From: Streptomyces qinzhouensis
Lineage (GTDB): Bacteria > Actinomycetota > Actinomycetes > Streptomycetales > Streptomycetaceae
Direction of reading: 5' to 3'
NCBI RefSeq assembly: GCF_007856155.1
Contig: NZ_CP042266.1
Location: forward strand, 3,162,001-3,226,000
Length of the DNA stretch: 64,000 bases
Under the pieces are notes generated by a model, which was given only the letters and a program-made list of their open reading frames with translations, made no database searches and was not told the origin of the DNA. A program made the position numbers and the translations under genes. Shown here in pieces: positions 25,593-35,373 of the stretch (positions are counted from its first letter, which is position 1; each line of letters opens with the position of its first letter).

Positions 25593-26192
25593 CACTACCA
25601 CCTCCCCGTACGGGCCCCGGCTCCATCGGGCCCGTCCTCACCAGCCCTGCACGGCGTCTCACCGCCGAGCCCCGCAGCGGTCGCGCACACCGATTCTTCC
25701 TGTCGGAGGCGGCGGTGGCGAACCCGGGGGCGGATCGGGGTGTCTCGCCCGGATCAGGGCACGTCGGGCATGCCGGAACCGCTCCGTCCCGCATCCCCGT
25801 ACCCCTCCCGGTCCGGCCCGTACCACTTCTTCCGTGCGATTCCTCGCACTTTCCCCACCACACCGCACCCTGATTGTCGTTGAGTACGACGATTCGTCCA
25901 GGATGCGGATCACATCACCGCCACCGGATCCGGCCGGATCACGCCCAACCGGAACGGGCGGGCGGCACGATCACCTCCCCCTGATCTTTGACGCAGAAAT
26001 AGGGAAAAGAGGTGAGGGGACGGCCGGAAGACGGCGGATCCGGGCTCCCACCAGGACCAACCCGGCTCGAACACACATTCCCCGACCGTGCGTCCGCCCG
26101 CCCCGGCGGGCATCCGGCAGCCATCCGGCGGGCCGCACCCCATTTGCAGTCGGCCGAATCGCGCGCCGATCACCCGTCGGTAAGCTGACGGC
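25593..26192. other. Divergent promoter region of afsK and the TetR gene
   Basis: Six hundred bases without a convincing frame. It contains the kinase ribosome site (plus-strand CCTCCCC at 25601-25607) and a moderately AT-rich stretch around 25980-26010 that could hold a promoter. Near the TetR start lies a short CGTC...GACG dyad at about 26175-26190. No CTGAC-N5-GTCAG site is present. Confidence 0.5.
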
Positions 26193-26840
26193 ATGACAGG
26201 ACAAGTACGCACTGTCGACGGCCGAGTGGCCGGACGACGCGGCCAGGCGACGCGGCAGAAGCTGCTCGACTGCCTCGGCGAGATGCTCAGCACATCGCCG
26301 TACCGGGACGTCAAGGTCATCGACGTAGCCCGGAAAGCGGGAACCTCCCCCGCGACCTTCTACCAGTACTTCCCCGACGTCGAAGGCGCCGTCCTCGAAA
26401 TCGCCGAGGACATGGCCAAAGAAGGCGCCGCCCTCACCGGACTGGTCGCCGGACGCTCCTGGGTCGGCAAAGCCGCCTGGCAGACGGCCGAAGAACTCGT
26501 CGACGGCTTCCTCGACTTCTGGCGCCGCAACGACGCGATCCTCCGAGTCGTCGACCTGGGCGCAGCCGAAGGCGACAAGCGGTTCTACAAAATCCGCATG
26601 AAGATCCTCAACTCGGTCACCAACTCCCTCACCGACGCCGTGAAAGAGCTCCAGGCCAAGGGCCGAGTCGACAAGGACATCAACCCGGCAGCCGTCTCCG
26701 GCTCCCTGGTAGCCATGCTGGCGGCGGTCGCATCCCACCAGAAGGGGTTCACCACCTGGGGCGTGAAGCAGGCCGAACTCCGCCCGAACCTGGCACTACT
26801 GGTCCACCTCGGCATCACCGGCAAAAAGCCGCCTAAATAG
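26193..26840 (+). CDS. TetR family transcriptional regulator
   Basis: 215 residues. The N-terminal helix-turn-helix reads DVKVIDVARKAGTSPATFYQYFPDVEGAVLEIA, with the TFYQYF recognition helix (about residues 38-70). The C-terminal ligand domain resembles conserved Streptomyces regulators found beside afsK. The start ATG has no good Shine-Dalgarno, so the transcript may be nearly leaderless. A dyad CGTC-N8-GACG just upstream may be an autoregulatory site. I did not link it to the CTGAC palindromes. Confidence 0.88.
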   Translation: MTGQVRTVDGRVAGRRGQATRQKLLDCLGEMLSTSPYRDVKVIDVARKAGTSPATFYQYFPDVEGAVLEIAEDMAKEGAALTGLVAGRSWVGKAAWQTAEELVDGFLDFWRRNDAILRVVDLGAAEGDKRFYKIRMKILNSVTNSLTDAVKELQAKGRVDKDINPAAVSGSLVAMLAAVASHQKGFTTWGVKQAELRPNLALLVHLGITGKKPPK

Positions 26841-27160
26841 GGCTCGGTTCGCCTCCGGGGCGCTTTAGCCGAGTTCTTCAGTCGATCGTGCTCGGCCACT
26901 CGTTCCTCGCGGCCTCCGCGCGTTCTCCTTCCAGAACTCGGCGCGCCCCTTCGGCTCACTCGCCGGTCCCTGGGGTTGGACGCCTCCTGAGCAGTGACCC
27001 ACTTACTCCTGGGGCGCACCCACCACGTAACCATGGGGTCGGGCGGGTAGTGAGCAGTGAACCCATTGCTCCCGGGGCGCACCCACCACAGCCTGCGCGC
27101 ATGCTCCTTCCAGAACATGGCAGGCCCCCTCCGGCCGCTCCCCTCGGCCCATTGGATCCG
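26841..27160. other. Intergenic region with two interleaved imperfect direct repeats
   Basis: No gene is seen. Unit A (starting CTCCTTCCAGAAC) occurs at about 26925 and 27104. Unit B, 38 bp, occurs at 26989-27026 and 27052-27089 with six or fewer differences, ending GGGGCGCACCCACCAC in both. The order is A-B-B-A. Confidence 0.6.
26989..27089. repeat. Pair of 38-bp direct repeats
   Basis: The two B units share GAGCAGTGA at the left and GGGGCGCACCCACCAC at the right and are separated by 25 bp. Neither is in a coding frame. Purpose unknown. Confidence 0.6.
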
Positions 27161-27898
27161 TCAGCCCTCGGTGCCCGGCTTCACACCCCATATGTAGAGC
27201 GCGTCGTCGATGTCCAGCAGATCCCACAGCGCCGCCGCGTCCGCCAGCTTCAGATTGACGCAGCCCGCCGAGCCGCCGCCGTCGTAGAGGTCGTCGAGCC
27301 GCCCGTGCAGCGCCTGCCCCTCGTTGAAGAACTGGGCGTACGGCATGGGTGCGTCGTCGTAGACGGTGGAGACATGATCACGGCTGCGCCAGTAGATCGT
27401 GTGCCAGCCGAGCCGGGTCTCCTCGCTGTCCCGGCCGGTGCGGATCGGCACCGGGTTGAAGACGACGCTCCGGCCGCGCTGCACCCACAGCAGCTGCCGG
27501 TCGAGGTCAATGCAGGTGACCCGGTAGTCGCGGACCGGGCACTCGCCAGCCGCGTTCGGATTGGCCCGGGCCTTGACGGCGACCATCGTGCGGTACGTCA
27601 TCAGATTCGCGTAGCCGTCGGTGGGCTGGATGTCGTTCACGGCCTGGAAATTACGGATGGCCACACAGTCGGCGGGTGACTGAACCCCGTCCACGGGCCG
27701 CTTCAGATACTCCTCCAAGGCCCGCTGGTAGGGCCCCGTACCCGCCGTGCAGTCGTCGGCCCGCGCCGGGGCCGCCCCGGCCGCCGGGGCACTGCCGGGC
27801 CCGGCCACGGCGACCACCCCGGTCAGCAGCGCGACCGCGGCGGCACCGGCTATACCCGTGCGCTTGCTGCCACGCTCCCCAGTCTTCTTCCGTCGCAT
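27161..27898 (-). CDS. Secreted L,D-transpeptidase (YkuD/ErfK family)
   Basis: 245 residues from ATG 27898 with GGAG upstream. A signal peptide (basic RRKK, hydrophobic core, cleavage near AAPARA) precedes a short peptidoglycan-binding-like region and the YkuD domain, with catalytic motif GSAGCVNL and the upstream conserved HG. The enzyme cross-links peptidoglycan 3-3 or attaches proteins to it outside the membrane. It lies downstream of, and on the same strand as, the large SpaA-repeat protein, which lacks a sortase signal. A wall-attachment link is possible but unproven. Confidence 0.87.
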   Translation of the reverse strand: MRRKKTGERGSKRTGIAGAAAVALLTGVVAVAGPGSAPAAGAAPARADDCTAGTGPYQRALEEYLKRPVDGVQSPADCVAIRNFQAVNDIQPTDGYANLMTYRTMVAVKARANPNAAGECPVRDYRVTCIDLDRQLLWVQRGRSVVFNPVPIRTGRDSEETRLGWHTIYWRSRDHVSTVYDDAPMPYAQFFNEGQALHGRLDDLYDGGGSAGCVNLKLADAAALWDLLDIDDALYIWGVKPGTEG

Positions 27899-28020
27899 GC
27901 GGCACTCCGTCCTCGTGCGTCCCCCGGATGCCCCCGGACCACTGTTAGGACCACTGTTCCAGCGGTTGTCCGCCCGCGCCGCAGACGAGCGTCCGAAGAG
28001 GTGAGAGGGGCCGCACACGA

Positions 28021-28059
28021 GGACGCGGACGCCCGGTGGTGTCCGGTGCGCCCGCGTCC
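28021..28059 (-). terminator. Terminator after the SpaA-repeat gene
   Basis: A GC-rich inverted repeat with outer arms GGACGCGG and CCGCGTCC lies 40 bp beyond the stop of the large minus-strand gene. Confidence 0.6.
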
Positions 28060-28098
28060 CTTTCCTGCTCGGTTTTCAGTTGTTCCGCTGGGTGGCGT

Positions 28099-31000
28099 TT
28101 ACTCCTTGCCCTTACCGCCCTTGCCCTTGCCGGGCTCGCCGCGCTTGTTGGCGACCTCGACCTCGATGGGCTGGTCGGCGTTCTCCGCCGTGATGGTGAA
28201 CGGACCCTTCACGGGGTTGGCCGGCAGGACATAGCCCTCGGGCACGTCCGTCTCCAGCAGGTAGTACGTTCCGAGCGCCAGCTCGTCGAACGTGCAGTTG
28301 CCCTCGTTGTCCGTGGCGCAGCCGGGGCCGACCATGGTGTCGGGCGGGGTGCCGTTGAGCGCCCTGGTCTGGAGACCGGCGACGCCGTTGGTCTCCTCCC
28401 ACAGCTCGAACACCGCGCCCGCGAGGGGCTTGCCGTTCTTGGCGTCGGTCTTGTGGAGGTCGATCTCTCCGGTGACCGGCGGCGTCTGGGTGTTCTCGGC
28501 CGTGACCGTCACACCGCCCGGAATCTCACCCTCGGTGAGGGTGACCGGGAACACCGGGTTCGCCGGAAGGTCGTAACCCGCCGGGGCCTGGGTCTCGCGC
28601 CAGTAGTACGTCCCCGGAACCACATCCCGACTGCACCGGCCATTCGCACCGGTCGTACAGTCCGGAGCCAACCGCGTATCCGGGTTCACACCCGCCGTCT
28701 GGAGACCGGGAACACCGTTCGTCTCCTGCCAGAACTGGAACACCGCGCCCGCGAGCGGAGCGTCCGTCTCCGAGTCGACCTTGATGACGGTCACCGGAGC
28801 CTCACCCGGCGGGGTCTTGATGTTGGAAGCCGTGACGGTCACACCCCGCGGGGCGTTGTCGACCGTCAGTGTCAGCGGGAAGACCGGGTTGACCGGAAGG
28901 TCGTAACCGGGCGGGGCCGCTGTCTCCTGCCAGTAGTACTGGCCCACCTCGACGGTCTCGGTGCACGTGCCGTTGGCGGGCGTCGTGCACGGGCTGCCGA
29001 TCTCCGTGTCCGGGTCCGGGCCCGTGGTCTGGAGACCGGGAACACCGTTGGTCTCCTGCCACAGCTGGAACACCGCACCCGCGAGCGGGGCCTGGGTCGC
29101 CGAGTCCCGCTTGATGACGGAGACATTGCCGGTGACCGGCGGCGTCTGGGTGTTCTCGGCCGTGACCGTCACACCGCCCGGGATCTCACCCTCGGTGAGG
29201 GTGACCGGGAACACCGGGTTCGCCGGCAGGTCGTAACCCGCCGGAGCCTGGGTCTCACGCCAGTAGTACGTCCCCGGAACCACATCCCGACTGCACCGGC
29301 CATTCGCACCGGTCGTACAGTCCGGCGGAAGCAGCGTGTCAGGGTTCCCACCCGTGGTCTGGAGACCGGCGATACCGTTCGTCTCCTCCCAGAACTCGAA
29401 CACCGCACCGGCGAGCGGAGCGTCCGTCACCGAGTCGACCTTGATGACGGTCACCGGAGCCTCACCCGGCGGGGTCTTCACGTTTTCAGCCGTGACGGTC
29501 ACACCCTGCGGGGCGTTGTCGACCGTCAGCGTCAGCGGGAAGACCGGGTTCAGCGGGAGGTCGTAACCAGGCGGCGCCTGCGTCTCCTGCCAGTAGTACT
29601 GACCCACCTCGACGGTCTCGGTGCATGTGCCGTTGGCGGGCGTCGTGCACGGGGCACCGATGGAGGTGTCCGGGTTGATGCCGATGGTCTGGAGACCGGG
29701 GATCCCGTTGGTCTCCTGCCACAGCTGGAACACCGCACCCGCGAGCGGGGCCTGGGTCGCCGAGTCCCGCTTGATGACGGAGACATTGCCGGTGACCGGC
29801 GGCGTCAGGGTGTTCTCGGCCGTGACCGTCACACCGCCCGGAATCTCGCCCTCGGTCAGAGTGACCGGGAACACCGGGTTCGCCGGAAGGTCGTAACCCA
29901 CCGGGGCCTGGGTCTCACGCCAGTAGTACGTCCCCGGAACCACATCCCGACTGCACCGGCCATTCGCACCGGTCGTACAGTCCGGCGGAAGCAGCGTGTC
30001 AGGGTTCCCACCCGTGGTCTGGAGACCGGCGATACCGTTCGTCTCCTGCCAGAACTGGAACACCGCACCGGCGAGCGGAGCGTCCGTCACCGAGTCGACC
30101 TTGATGACGGTCACCGGAGCCTCACCCGGCGGGGTCTTGATGTTCGCGGCAGTCACCGAAACACCGACGGGCGCGTTCTCCACCGTCAGTGTCAGCGGGA
30201 AGACCGGGTTCAGCGGGAGGTCGTAGCCAGGCGGCGCCTGGGTCTCCTGCCAGTAGTACTGACCCACCTCGACCGTGGCCGAGCAGATACCGGCGACTCC
30301 GGTCGTGCAGGGGCTGCCGATCTCCGTGTCCGGGTCCGGGCCCGTGGTCTGGAGACCGGGAACACCGTTGGTCTCCTCCCACAGCTGGAACACCGCACCC
30401 GCCAGCGCGGCACTCGTCACCGAGTCCTGCTTGACAACGGTGACCACGCCGGTGACCGGCGGGGTCTTGATGTTCTCGGCCGCGACGCTGACGCCGTCGG
30501 CGGCGTTCTCCTCCGTCAGGACCAGCGGCCCGAAGACCGGGTTCAGCGGAAGGTCGTAGCCGGGCGGCGCCTGCGTCTCCTGCCAGTAGTACTGACCCAC
30601 TTCGACGGTCCGGGTGCACGTGCCGTTCGCGGGCGTCGTGCACGGGCTGCCGATGGTGGTGTCCGGGTTGATCCCGATGGTCTGGAGACCGGCGATCCCG
30701 TTGGTCTCCTCCCACAGCTGGAACACCGCACCCGCCAGCGGAGCACCCGTCACCGAGTCCTGCTTCTCGACGGAGACATCACCGCGGGCCGGGGGCACCG
30801 GGGTCTTGACGTTCTCCGCCGTCACCGAGACCCCGCCGGGGATGTCGGCGTCGGTGAGGGTGAGCGGGAAGACCGGGTTGGCCGGCAGGTCGTAGCCGGG
30901 CGGGGCCGTGATCTCGACCCAGTAGTACGTACCGGCGACCACGTCACGGGTGCACTGTCCGTCCACGCCGGTCGTGCAGTCCGGGTTGACCTTGGTGTCG

Positions 31001-33054
31001 GGGTCGGCGCCGGAGGTCTGGAGACCGGGGATCCCGTTCGTCTCCTGCCAGAACTGGAAGACCGCGCCCGCCAGCGGGGCGTCCGTCACCGAGTCCACCT
31101 TGACGACCGTCACCGGGCCCTCGCCCGGCGGTACCGGGGTCTTGGTGTTGGCGACCGTCACGCTCACGCCGACCTGGGCGTTCTCCTCTGTGAGGACAAG
31201 CGGGAAGATCGTCTCGGCGGGCAGGTCGTAGCCCGGCGGCGCGGAGACCTCACGCCAGTAGTAGGTGCCCGTGGGCACGATCCGGGCGCACTCGCCGACC
31301 ACGTCGGTGGTGCAGTCCGGGGGAAGCTGGGTGTCCGGGTTCGGTCCGGTGACCTGAAGGCCGGTGACACCGTTGGTCTCGTGCCACAGCTCGAAGATCG
31401 CGCCGGGCAGTTCGGCCTGAGTGTCCGCGTCGATCTTCTCGACCGACACCTCACCCGTGACCGGCGTCTTGCTGTTGTCCGCCGTGACGGTGACGCCCGC
31501 TGGGACGTCACCGGCATTGAGGACAATGGGGAAGACCGGGTTCGCGGGCAGATCGTAACCGGGCGGGGCCGCGGTCTCCTGCCAGTAGTACGTGCCGGGG
31601 ACGACCATCTGCGCGCAGATGCCGTTGGCGCCGGTCACACAGGGGGAGCCGACCCGGTCGTCGGGGGAGGGGCCGGAGGTCTGGAGCCCGGGAACGCCGT
31701 TGGACTCCTCCCACAGCTGGAAGGTCGCGCCGGCCAGCGGAAGGCCCGTGGTGGCGTCCTCCTTGATCACCCGCACCGGGGCCATCGCGATCGGGGTGGA
31801 GCAGTCCGGCAGATCGCCGTTGAAGGGGTAGGCGTGGAACTCCTGCCCGCTGCCGACGCCCATCGCGCCGTGCGTGACGCTGCCGGTGGAGAAGAAGCGG
31901 CCGTTCATCCCGGGCAGGGTGACCGACGTACCCGACGACTGGTTGCCGATCAGGACGCTGCCCTGGAACTGTCCGGTGCCCTTCAGCGTGACGGTCGAGG
32001 CGTCGGGGAAGTTCCACAGCAGCCGCTCGCGCAGCTGGTTGAACGGGTCCGAGTCGAGCGGGCTACCGCTGTAGGTGTTGATGGTGCGGTTGGCACCCAG
32101 CACGTTCACCAGGATGGTGGCGTTCGCCGGAATATTGTTGAAGACGAGGCCCTGCTGGCCACCGGTCCCCGACTGCATGTCGAAGTCGACGTTGAAGACC
32201 TGGAGCGCGGAGGTGCCGTCTCCGGTGAAGGTGGTCTGGCTGCCGCCGTTGACAGCCGTGCCGGTGGCCGGGCGCTGACCGGTCTCGGTCCGGGCGTAGC
32301 ACTGGCTGGAGGCCGTCAGCTGGTCGCGCAGCGGCAGATAGGGGGCCGCCGCGTTCGGGTCCTGGATCAAGGTGCCGACGACTGTGCCGGTCAGGGTGCC
32401 CGCGTACCGTACATTGCCGCCTTCGGCGAGCAGCCGCTCCCCGGTCGCGACGGTGACATTGGCACCGGTGGTGAGGAAGTCCGTACCGTTGTCCGGGGGG
32501 ACTCGGGAGCCGGCGCCGACGACGCCGACGTTGTAGACCGCGCTGACGCCGGTGATCTTGTCCTGGTCGAAGCTGCCGAGTACGACAACCTTGCCTTCGG
32601 CTTCCGCCGCGCTGCCGCGGACACTGAAGTTCCCGCCCGCAAAGATGTTGATGTTGTTGTCCCGGCCCGTGATGGGGCCGTTGTTCAGCGGGGGGTACGG
32701 ATTCGGGCACGGCGGGGTGCCCGGGATACAGGGGCCGAGGCCGCCGGGCAGCGGGGCGCGCAGGAGCTGGGTCTTGTGGGGCTTGAAGGCCCGGGCCTTG
32801 TTCCTGGCCGCGTCCTTGGCGGTGCTCTTGGTAGTGCTCTTGGTGGTGTTCCCGGCGGTGCTCTTGCCCCGGGTCTCGTCCCGTTCCGGGCCCGCCGGGG
32901 AGACGACGCGCTCCTCCTGGGAGGTCGGCGGCGCCGGAGCGGCCCAGGACATGCCCGGGCCCAGCGCAAGCGCGGGTGCGGTCGCCGCGAGGACCGCACA
33001 GGCCATGCCTGTGGTCCGGGAGCGTTGTCGCAGCCGCGCGAGAACTGCTCGCAT
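28099..33054 (-). CDS. Giant secreted protein: choice-of-anchor A domain plus eleven SpaA-like repeats
   Basis: 1651 residues from ATG 33054, with GAGAGAAG upstream. A signal peptide ends near SWAA-PAPP (about 38), then a Thr/Lys-rich linker. Residues ~100-415 are a choice-of-anchor A/collagen-adhesin-like domain ([14 protein letters not shown]). From ~420 come eleven ~110-residue prealbumin-like SpaA/Cna-B units, each with VxKxD, YYWxETxAPxGYDLP and xxxNxKTP. These place the Lys, Glu and Asn of a self-forming isopeptide bond. The C-terminus is [10 protein letters not shown] with no LPXTG, membrane segment or charged tail. Probably a long, stiff surface or matrix protein, held by another mechanism or released. 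Confidence 0.88.
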   Translation of the reverse strand: MRAVLARLRQRSRTTGMACAVLAATAPALALGPGMSWAAPAPPTSQEERVVSPAGPERDETRGKSTAGNTTKSTTKSTAKDAARNKARAFKPHKTQLLRAPLPGGLGPCIPGTPPCPNPYPPLNNGPITGRDNNINIFAGGNFSVRGSAAEAEGKVVVLGSFDQDKITGVSAVYNVGVVGAGSRVPPDNGTDFLTTGANVTVATGERLLAEGGNVRYAGTLTGTVVGTLIQDPNAAAPYLPLRDQLTASSQCYARTETGQRPATGTAVNGGSQTTFTGDGTSALQVFNVDFDMQSGTGGQQGLVFNNIPANATILVNVLGANRTINTYSGSPLDSDPFNQLRERLLWNFPDASTVTLKGTGQFQGSVLIGNQSSGTSVTLPGMNGRFFSTGSVTHGAMGVGSGQEFHAYPFNGDLPDCSTPIAMAPVRVIKEDATTGLPLAGATFQLWEESNGVPGLQTSGPSPDDRVGSPCVTGANGICAQMVVPGTYYWQETAAPPGYDLPANPVFPIVLNAGDVPAGVTVTADNSKTPVTGEVSVEKIDADTQAELPGAIFELWHETNGVTGLQVTGPNPDTQLPPDCTTDVVGECARIVPTGTYYWREVSAPPGYDLPAETIFPLVLTEENAQVGVSVTVANTKTPVPPGEGPVTVVKVDSVTDAPLAGAVFQFWQETNGIPGLQTSGADPDTKVNPDCTTGVDGQCTRDVVAGTYYWVEITAPPGYDLPANPVFPLTLTDADIPGGVSVTAENVKTPVPPARGDVSVEKQDSVTGAPLAGAVFQLWEETNGIAGLQTIGINPDTTIGSPCTTPANGTCTRTVEVGQYYWQETQAPPGYDLPLNPVFGPLVLTEENAADGVSVAAENIKTPPVTGVVTVVKQDSVTSAALAGAVFQLWEETNGVPGLQTTGPDPDTEIGSPCTTGVAGICSATVEVGQYYWQETQAPPGYDLPLNPVFPLTLTVENAPVGVSVTAANIKTPPGEAPVTVIKVDSVTDAPLAGAVFQFWQETNGIAGLQTTGGNPDTLLPPDCTTGANGRCSRDVVPGTYYWRETQAPVGYDLPANPVFPVTLTEGEIPGGVTVTAENTLTPPVTGNVSVIKRDSATQAPLAGAVFQLWQETNGIPGLQTIGINPDTSIGAPCTTPANGTCTETVEVGQYYWQETQAPPGYDLPLNPVFPLTLTVDNAPQGVTVTAENVKTPPGEAPVTVIKVDSVTDAPLAGAVFEFWEETNGIAGLQTTGGNPDTLLPPDCTTGANGRCSRDVVPGTYYWRETQAPAGYDLPANPVFPVTLTEGEIPGGVTVTAENTQTPPVTGNVSVIKRDSATQAPLAGAVFQLWQETNGVPGLQTTGPDPDTEIGSPCTTPANGTCTETVEVGQYYWQETAAPPGYDLPVNPVFPLTLTVDNAPRGVTVTASNIKTPPGEAPVTVIKVDSETDAPLAGAVFQFWQETNGVPGLQTAGVNPDTRLAPDCTTGANGRCSRDVVPGTYYWRETQAPAGYDLPANPVFPVTLTEGEIPGGVTVTAENTQTPPVTGEIDLHKTDAKNGKPLAGAVFELWEETNGVAGLQTRALNGTPPDTMVGPGCATDNEGNCTFDELALGTYYLLETDVPEGYVLPANPVKGPFTITAENADQPIEVEVANKRGEPGKGKGGKGKE
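28471..30450. repeat. Three tandem 660-bp super-repeats inside the SpaA-repeat gene
   Basis: The phrase GGTGACCGGCGGCGTC starts at 28471, 29131 and 29791, a period of exactly 660 bp. A related start is found at 30451. Each unit encodes two SpaA domains of different subtype, so the array grew by duplication of domain pairs. Near-identical third positions indicate recent duplication or gene conversion. Confidence 0.85.
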
Positions 33055-33449
33055 CAGATCGACTTCTCTCGTTAGGTGTGGTGACCCCGAGACGGGAATC
33101 CCCACTCCAGGCTGATCAGCGGGGCCGTGTGGGCGCGGTAGACACTCCCCGGGCGTCGCCCGGAAAGATCGGACTATCACCCGGGGGTGTTAGCGGTTGT
33201 GGACCCCCTGGCCGTAGGCGCGGCGGGCGCCGGGGAGCCGGGGGGCGGTGCCCCGGGCGCCGGGGAGGGACGCGCGCGAGCCGGGGGAGTGGACGCACAG
33301 GAGCCGGGGGAGCGGATACACGGGCGGGGCGCAACCGAAATTCGCTGGCGCACAGGGACCTGCGAAGGCAGGCTCGCGCATGGATGCGGTGACCACGGAG
33401 GTCTCCCCTTCCCGACCGCGATCCCTTCCCCGACCAGGAACGGCGACCC
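33055..33449. other. Divergent region between the SpaA-repeat gene and the phosphotransferase
   Basis: No gene is supported. It contains the ribosome site of the large minus-strand gene and a run of short CCGGGGAGCCGGGGG-like repeats at about 33225-33320. Confidence 0.5.
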
Positions 33450-34328
33450 ATGCACCAGCCATCGGCCCTCGACGCCGAAGCCGTACGCACCCTGCTCTCC
33501 CTGGACGGCACGCCCGTCCGGCGGGTGGCCGAAGGGGGTGAGCACGCGACCTGGTTCATCGGCGGCGACCGGGTGCTGCGGCTGGCGGTGGACGAGGACG
33601 TGACCCGGCGCCAGCGGCGGGAGATCGCCCTGCGGGACGCGCTGCGCGGACGGCTCCCGGTGCCGGTGCCGGGCAGTCTGGCGAGCGGCGAATGGGCGCC
33701 CGGGCTCTCGTACACCCTGGACAACCGGCTCCCGGGGGTGTCGGCGGAGGAGCGGCCGGTGTCCGGCGCGGGGGAACTGGACCTGTCCGGGATGCTGGCG
33801 GCCCTGCGCTCGTACGCGCCGACGGATACGGATATCGCGGCGATCGGCCTGCCCCGGGAGCCCGTACGGGAACCGGCCGGGCTGCGGGAAGCGGCCCTGC
33901 GCGCGGCCCGCGAACTCGCGGCGGATCCGACCCTGGACCCCGGGCTCGTACTGCGGCGCCTCGACACCGCGCCGCCGCCCGCCGCACCGGATACGGCCGT
34001 ACTCCTCCACAACGACCTCAAGGGCGAGCATCTGCTGATCGGGGACGACGGCGGGGTCACCGGGGTACTCGACTGGACGGACGCGGCGCTGGGCGATCCG
34101 GCCGAGGACATCGCCGGACTCGCCCTCTCCATCGGGGCGCCGGCCGCCGTCCGGGCCGCCGCACTGGCCTCGTACGGGCCGGAGGTCTGTCTGCGCGGAC
34201 TCTGGCTGGCCCGCTGCGACACCCTCGTCCGGCTGGCCGACCGGCTCTGCGGCTCCGACGACAGCCCGCTGCCCCTGCTGCGGGCCCAGCGCCGCCGGGC
34301 CTGGCAGCTCACCCCGCTCGACCTGTAG
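33450..34328 (+). CDS. Phosphotransferase enzyme family protein (APH-like kinase)
   Basis: 292 residues with an aminoglycoside-phosphotransferase/choline-kinase fold. The catalytic loop is LLHNDLKGEHLLI (HND in place of HGD), the metal site GVLDWTDAALGDP, and an N-terminal ATP lobe with HATWFIGGDRVLRLAV. Members phosphorylate small molecules or are orphan kinases; resistance function cannot be inferred. It is divergent from the SpaA-repeat gene. Confidence 0.85.
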   Translation: MHQPSALDAEAVRTLLSLDGTPVRRVAEGGEHATWFIGGDRVLRLAVDEDVTRRQRREIALRDALRGRLPVPVPGSLASGEWAPGLSYTLDNRLPGVSAEERPVSGAGELDLSGMLAALRSYAPTDTDIAAIGLPREPVREPAGLREAALRAARELAADPTLDPGLVLRRLDTAPPPAAPDTAVLLHNDLKGEHLLIGDDGGVTGVLDWTDAALGDPAEDIAGLALSIGAPAAVRAAALASYGPEVCLRGLWLARCDTLVRLADRLCGSDDSPLPLLRAQRRRAWQLTPLDL

Positions 34329-34436
34329 AAACCTCGCTCTTCGGGTCCGTTGTCAGTGGCGTGGTGCACCATCGGAGCACTGAAGGAGCACGGTCGGAGC
34401 ACCACCGGTCGGCACGGCCGGGAGAGGATGTCCAGC

Positions 34437-34778
34437 ATGGCGATCACCAACGAGAAGACAGCCGGGTACGCCTTCCTGGAGCGGCTCTTCGGCGATAGCT
34501 ACTACCCGCAGCATCTGATCGCCGAGGGCCGGACGATCCTGCTGGATCTGTGCGAGCGCATCGAGCGTGAGCGCCCGGCGGACCTCACCGCGCTGTACGC
34601 GCTCACGGCGGTGGCCACCGAGCGGTTCAACGAGCTGGACCGGCGGATGCGGGACGCGGACAGCGAAATCGAGACCGTCGCGCGGGACGAGATAGCCGTG
34701 GACTTCCACTTCGTGGCGACGGCCTACGGCTTCCCGGAGGCGGACATGGAGGAGTTGGTGGCGGAGCGCGACTGGTAG
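34437..34778 (+). CDS. DUF5713 family protein
   Basis: 113 residues from ATG 34437, nine bases after GGGAGAGG; ATG 34428 sits directly on the ribosome site. The small helical protein begins MAITNEKTAGYAFLERLFGD and has the conserved ERPADLTALYALT and DFHFVATAYGF segments. Function is unknown for the family. It lies convergent with the DDN gene. Confidence 0.78.
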   Translation: MAITNEKTAGYAFLERLFGDSYYPQHLIAEGRTILLDLCERIERERPADLTALYALTAVATERFNELDRRMRDADSEIETVARDEIAVDFHFVATAYGFPEADMEELVAERDW

Positions 34779-34827
34779 GGACGGTCGGCGGCGTTCAGCG
34801 ACAGGGCAGCGACGGACCATCGACGGG

Positions 34828-35373
34828 TCAGCGGCGGGTGAGTCGGAAGAGCCGGATGCGGCGTTCCGTCCGTTCCTGGTACGTGGCGTAGGGCGGCCAG
34901 AAGGCGATCAGTTCCGCCCAGGCCCGTTCCCGTTCCCCGCCCTCCAGCAGCCGGGCGCGGACCGGGATGTCCCGGCCCCGCCAGTTGATCTCGGCGTCCG
35001 GTTGGGCGAGGAGGTTTCCGGACCAGGCGGGGTGGCCTGCCCGGCCGAAATTGGAGCCCACGAGTAGCCACGACTCGTTGTCCGCGGCGCCGTTCATGCT
35101 GTCCGTGCTGTCCGTGCTGTCCGTAGTCTCAGTGGCGTCGGTGATTTGGTGAAGGGCCGCGAGGGGGATCGTCCGGGGCAGTCCGCTCTTCGCACCCCGG
35201 GCGGTGAGGACGACACCGGGCAGCATCCGCGCACTGGGGAGCACCCGGCCCTTGGTGAGCCGGTGCACCGCGCGGTCGACGGCGGGCAGGACGCGCGGGG
35301 CGACCCTGGCGAAGCCGCGGGTGGCGGAGATCCGCTGGACCGTGCGGTACAGCGGCCCGTGGTGGCGTGTCAT
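34828..35373 (-). CDS. Nitroreductase/deazaflavin (F420)-dependent DDN family protein
   Basis: 181 residues from ATG 35373, overlapping the acyl-CoA dehydrogenase stop by ATGA, so the two are translationally coupled. DDN pattern: VVLTARGAKSGLPRTIPLAAL, LLVGSNFGRAGHPAWSGNLLAQPDAEI and YQERTERRIRLFRL. A TDSTDSTDS insert near the middle comes from a short CTGTCCGTG-type DNA repeat at about 35098-35125. It is likely to reduce a double bond or quinone in the same pathway as the dehydrogenase. Confidence 0.87.
   Translation of the reverse strand: MTRHHGPLYRTVQRISATRGFARVAPRVLPAVDRAVHRLTKGRVLPSARMLPGVVLTARGAKSGLPRTIPLAALHQITDATETTDSTDSTDSMNGAADNESWLLVGSNFGRAGHPAWSGNLLAQPDAEINWRGRDIPVRARLLEGGERERAWAELIAFWPPYATYQERTERRIRLFRLTRR

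Noticed and set aside
23319..25883. 854-codon plus-strand frame opposite the AfsK-like kinase
   Set aside because: Shadow of the kinase gene, with no domain and running through its ribosome site.
26175..26190. CGTC...GACG dyad before the TetR gene as a CTGAC-type site
   Set aside because: The half-sites are inverted relative to CTGAC/GTCAG and the spacing is different. At most it is a separate autoregulatory site.
28036..33075. A 1679-codon open frame on the plus strand opposite the SpaA-repeat gene
   Set aside because: It is a mirror of the repeated, high-GC3 coding strand. The minus-strand product has a signal peptide and recognisable domains; the plus product is Arg/Asp/Val periodic and has none.
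33450..34328. Aminoglycoside resistance enzyme
   Set aside because: Only the general APH/choline-kinase fold is visible, with HND in place of HGD, and no resistance context. Left as an orphan phosphotransferase.
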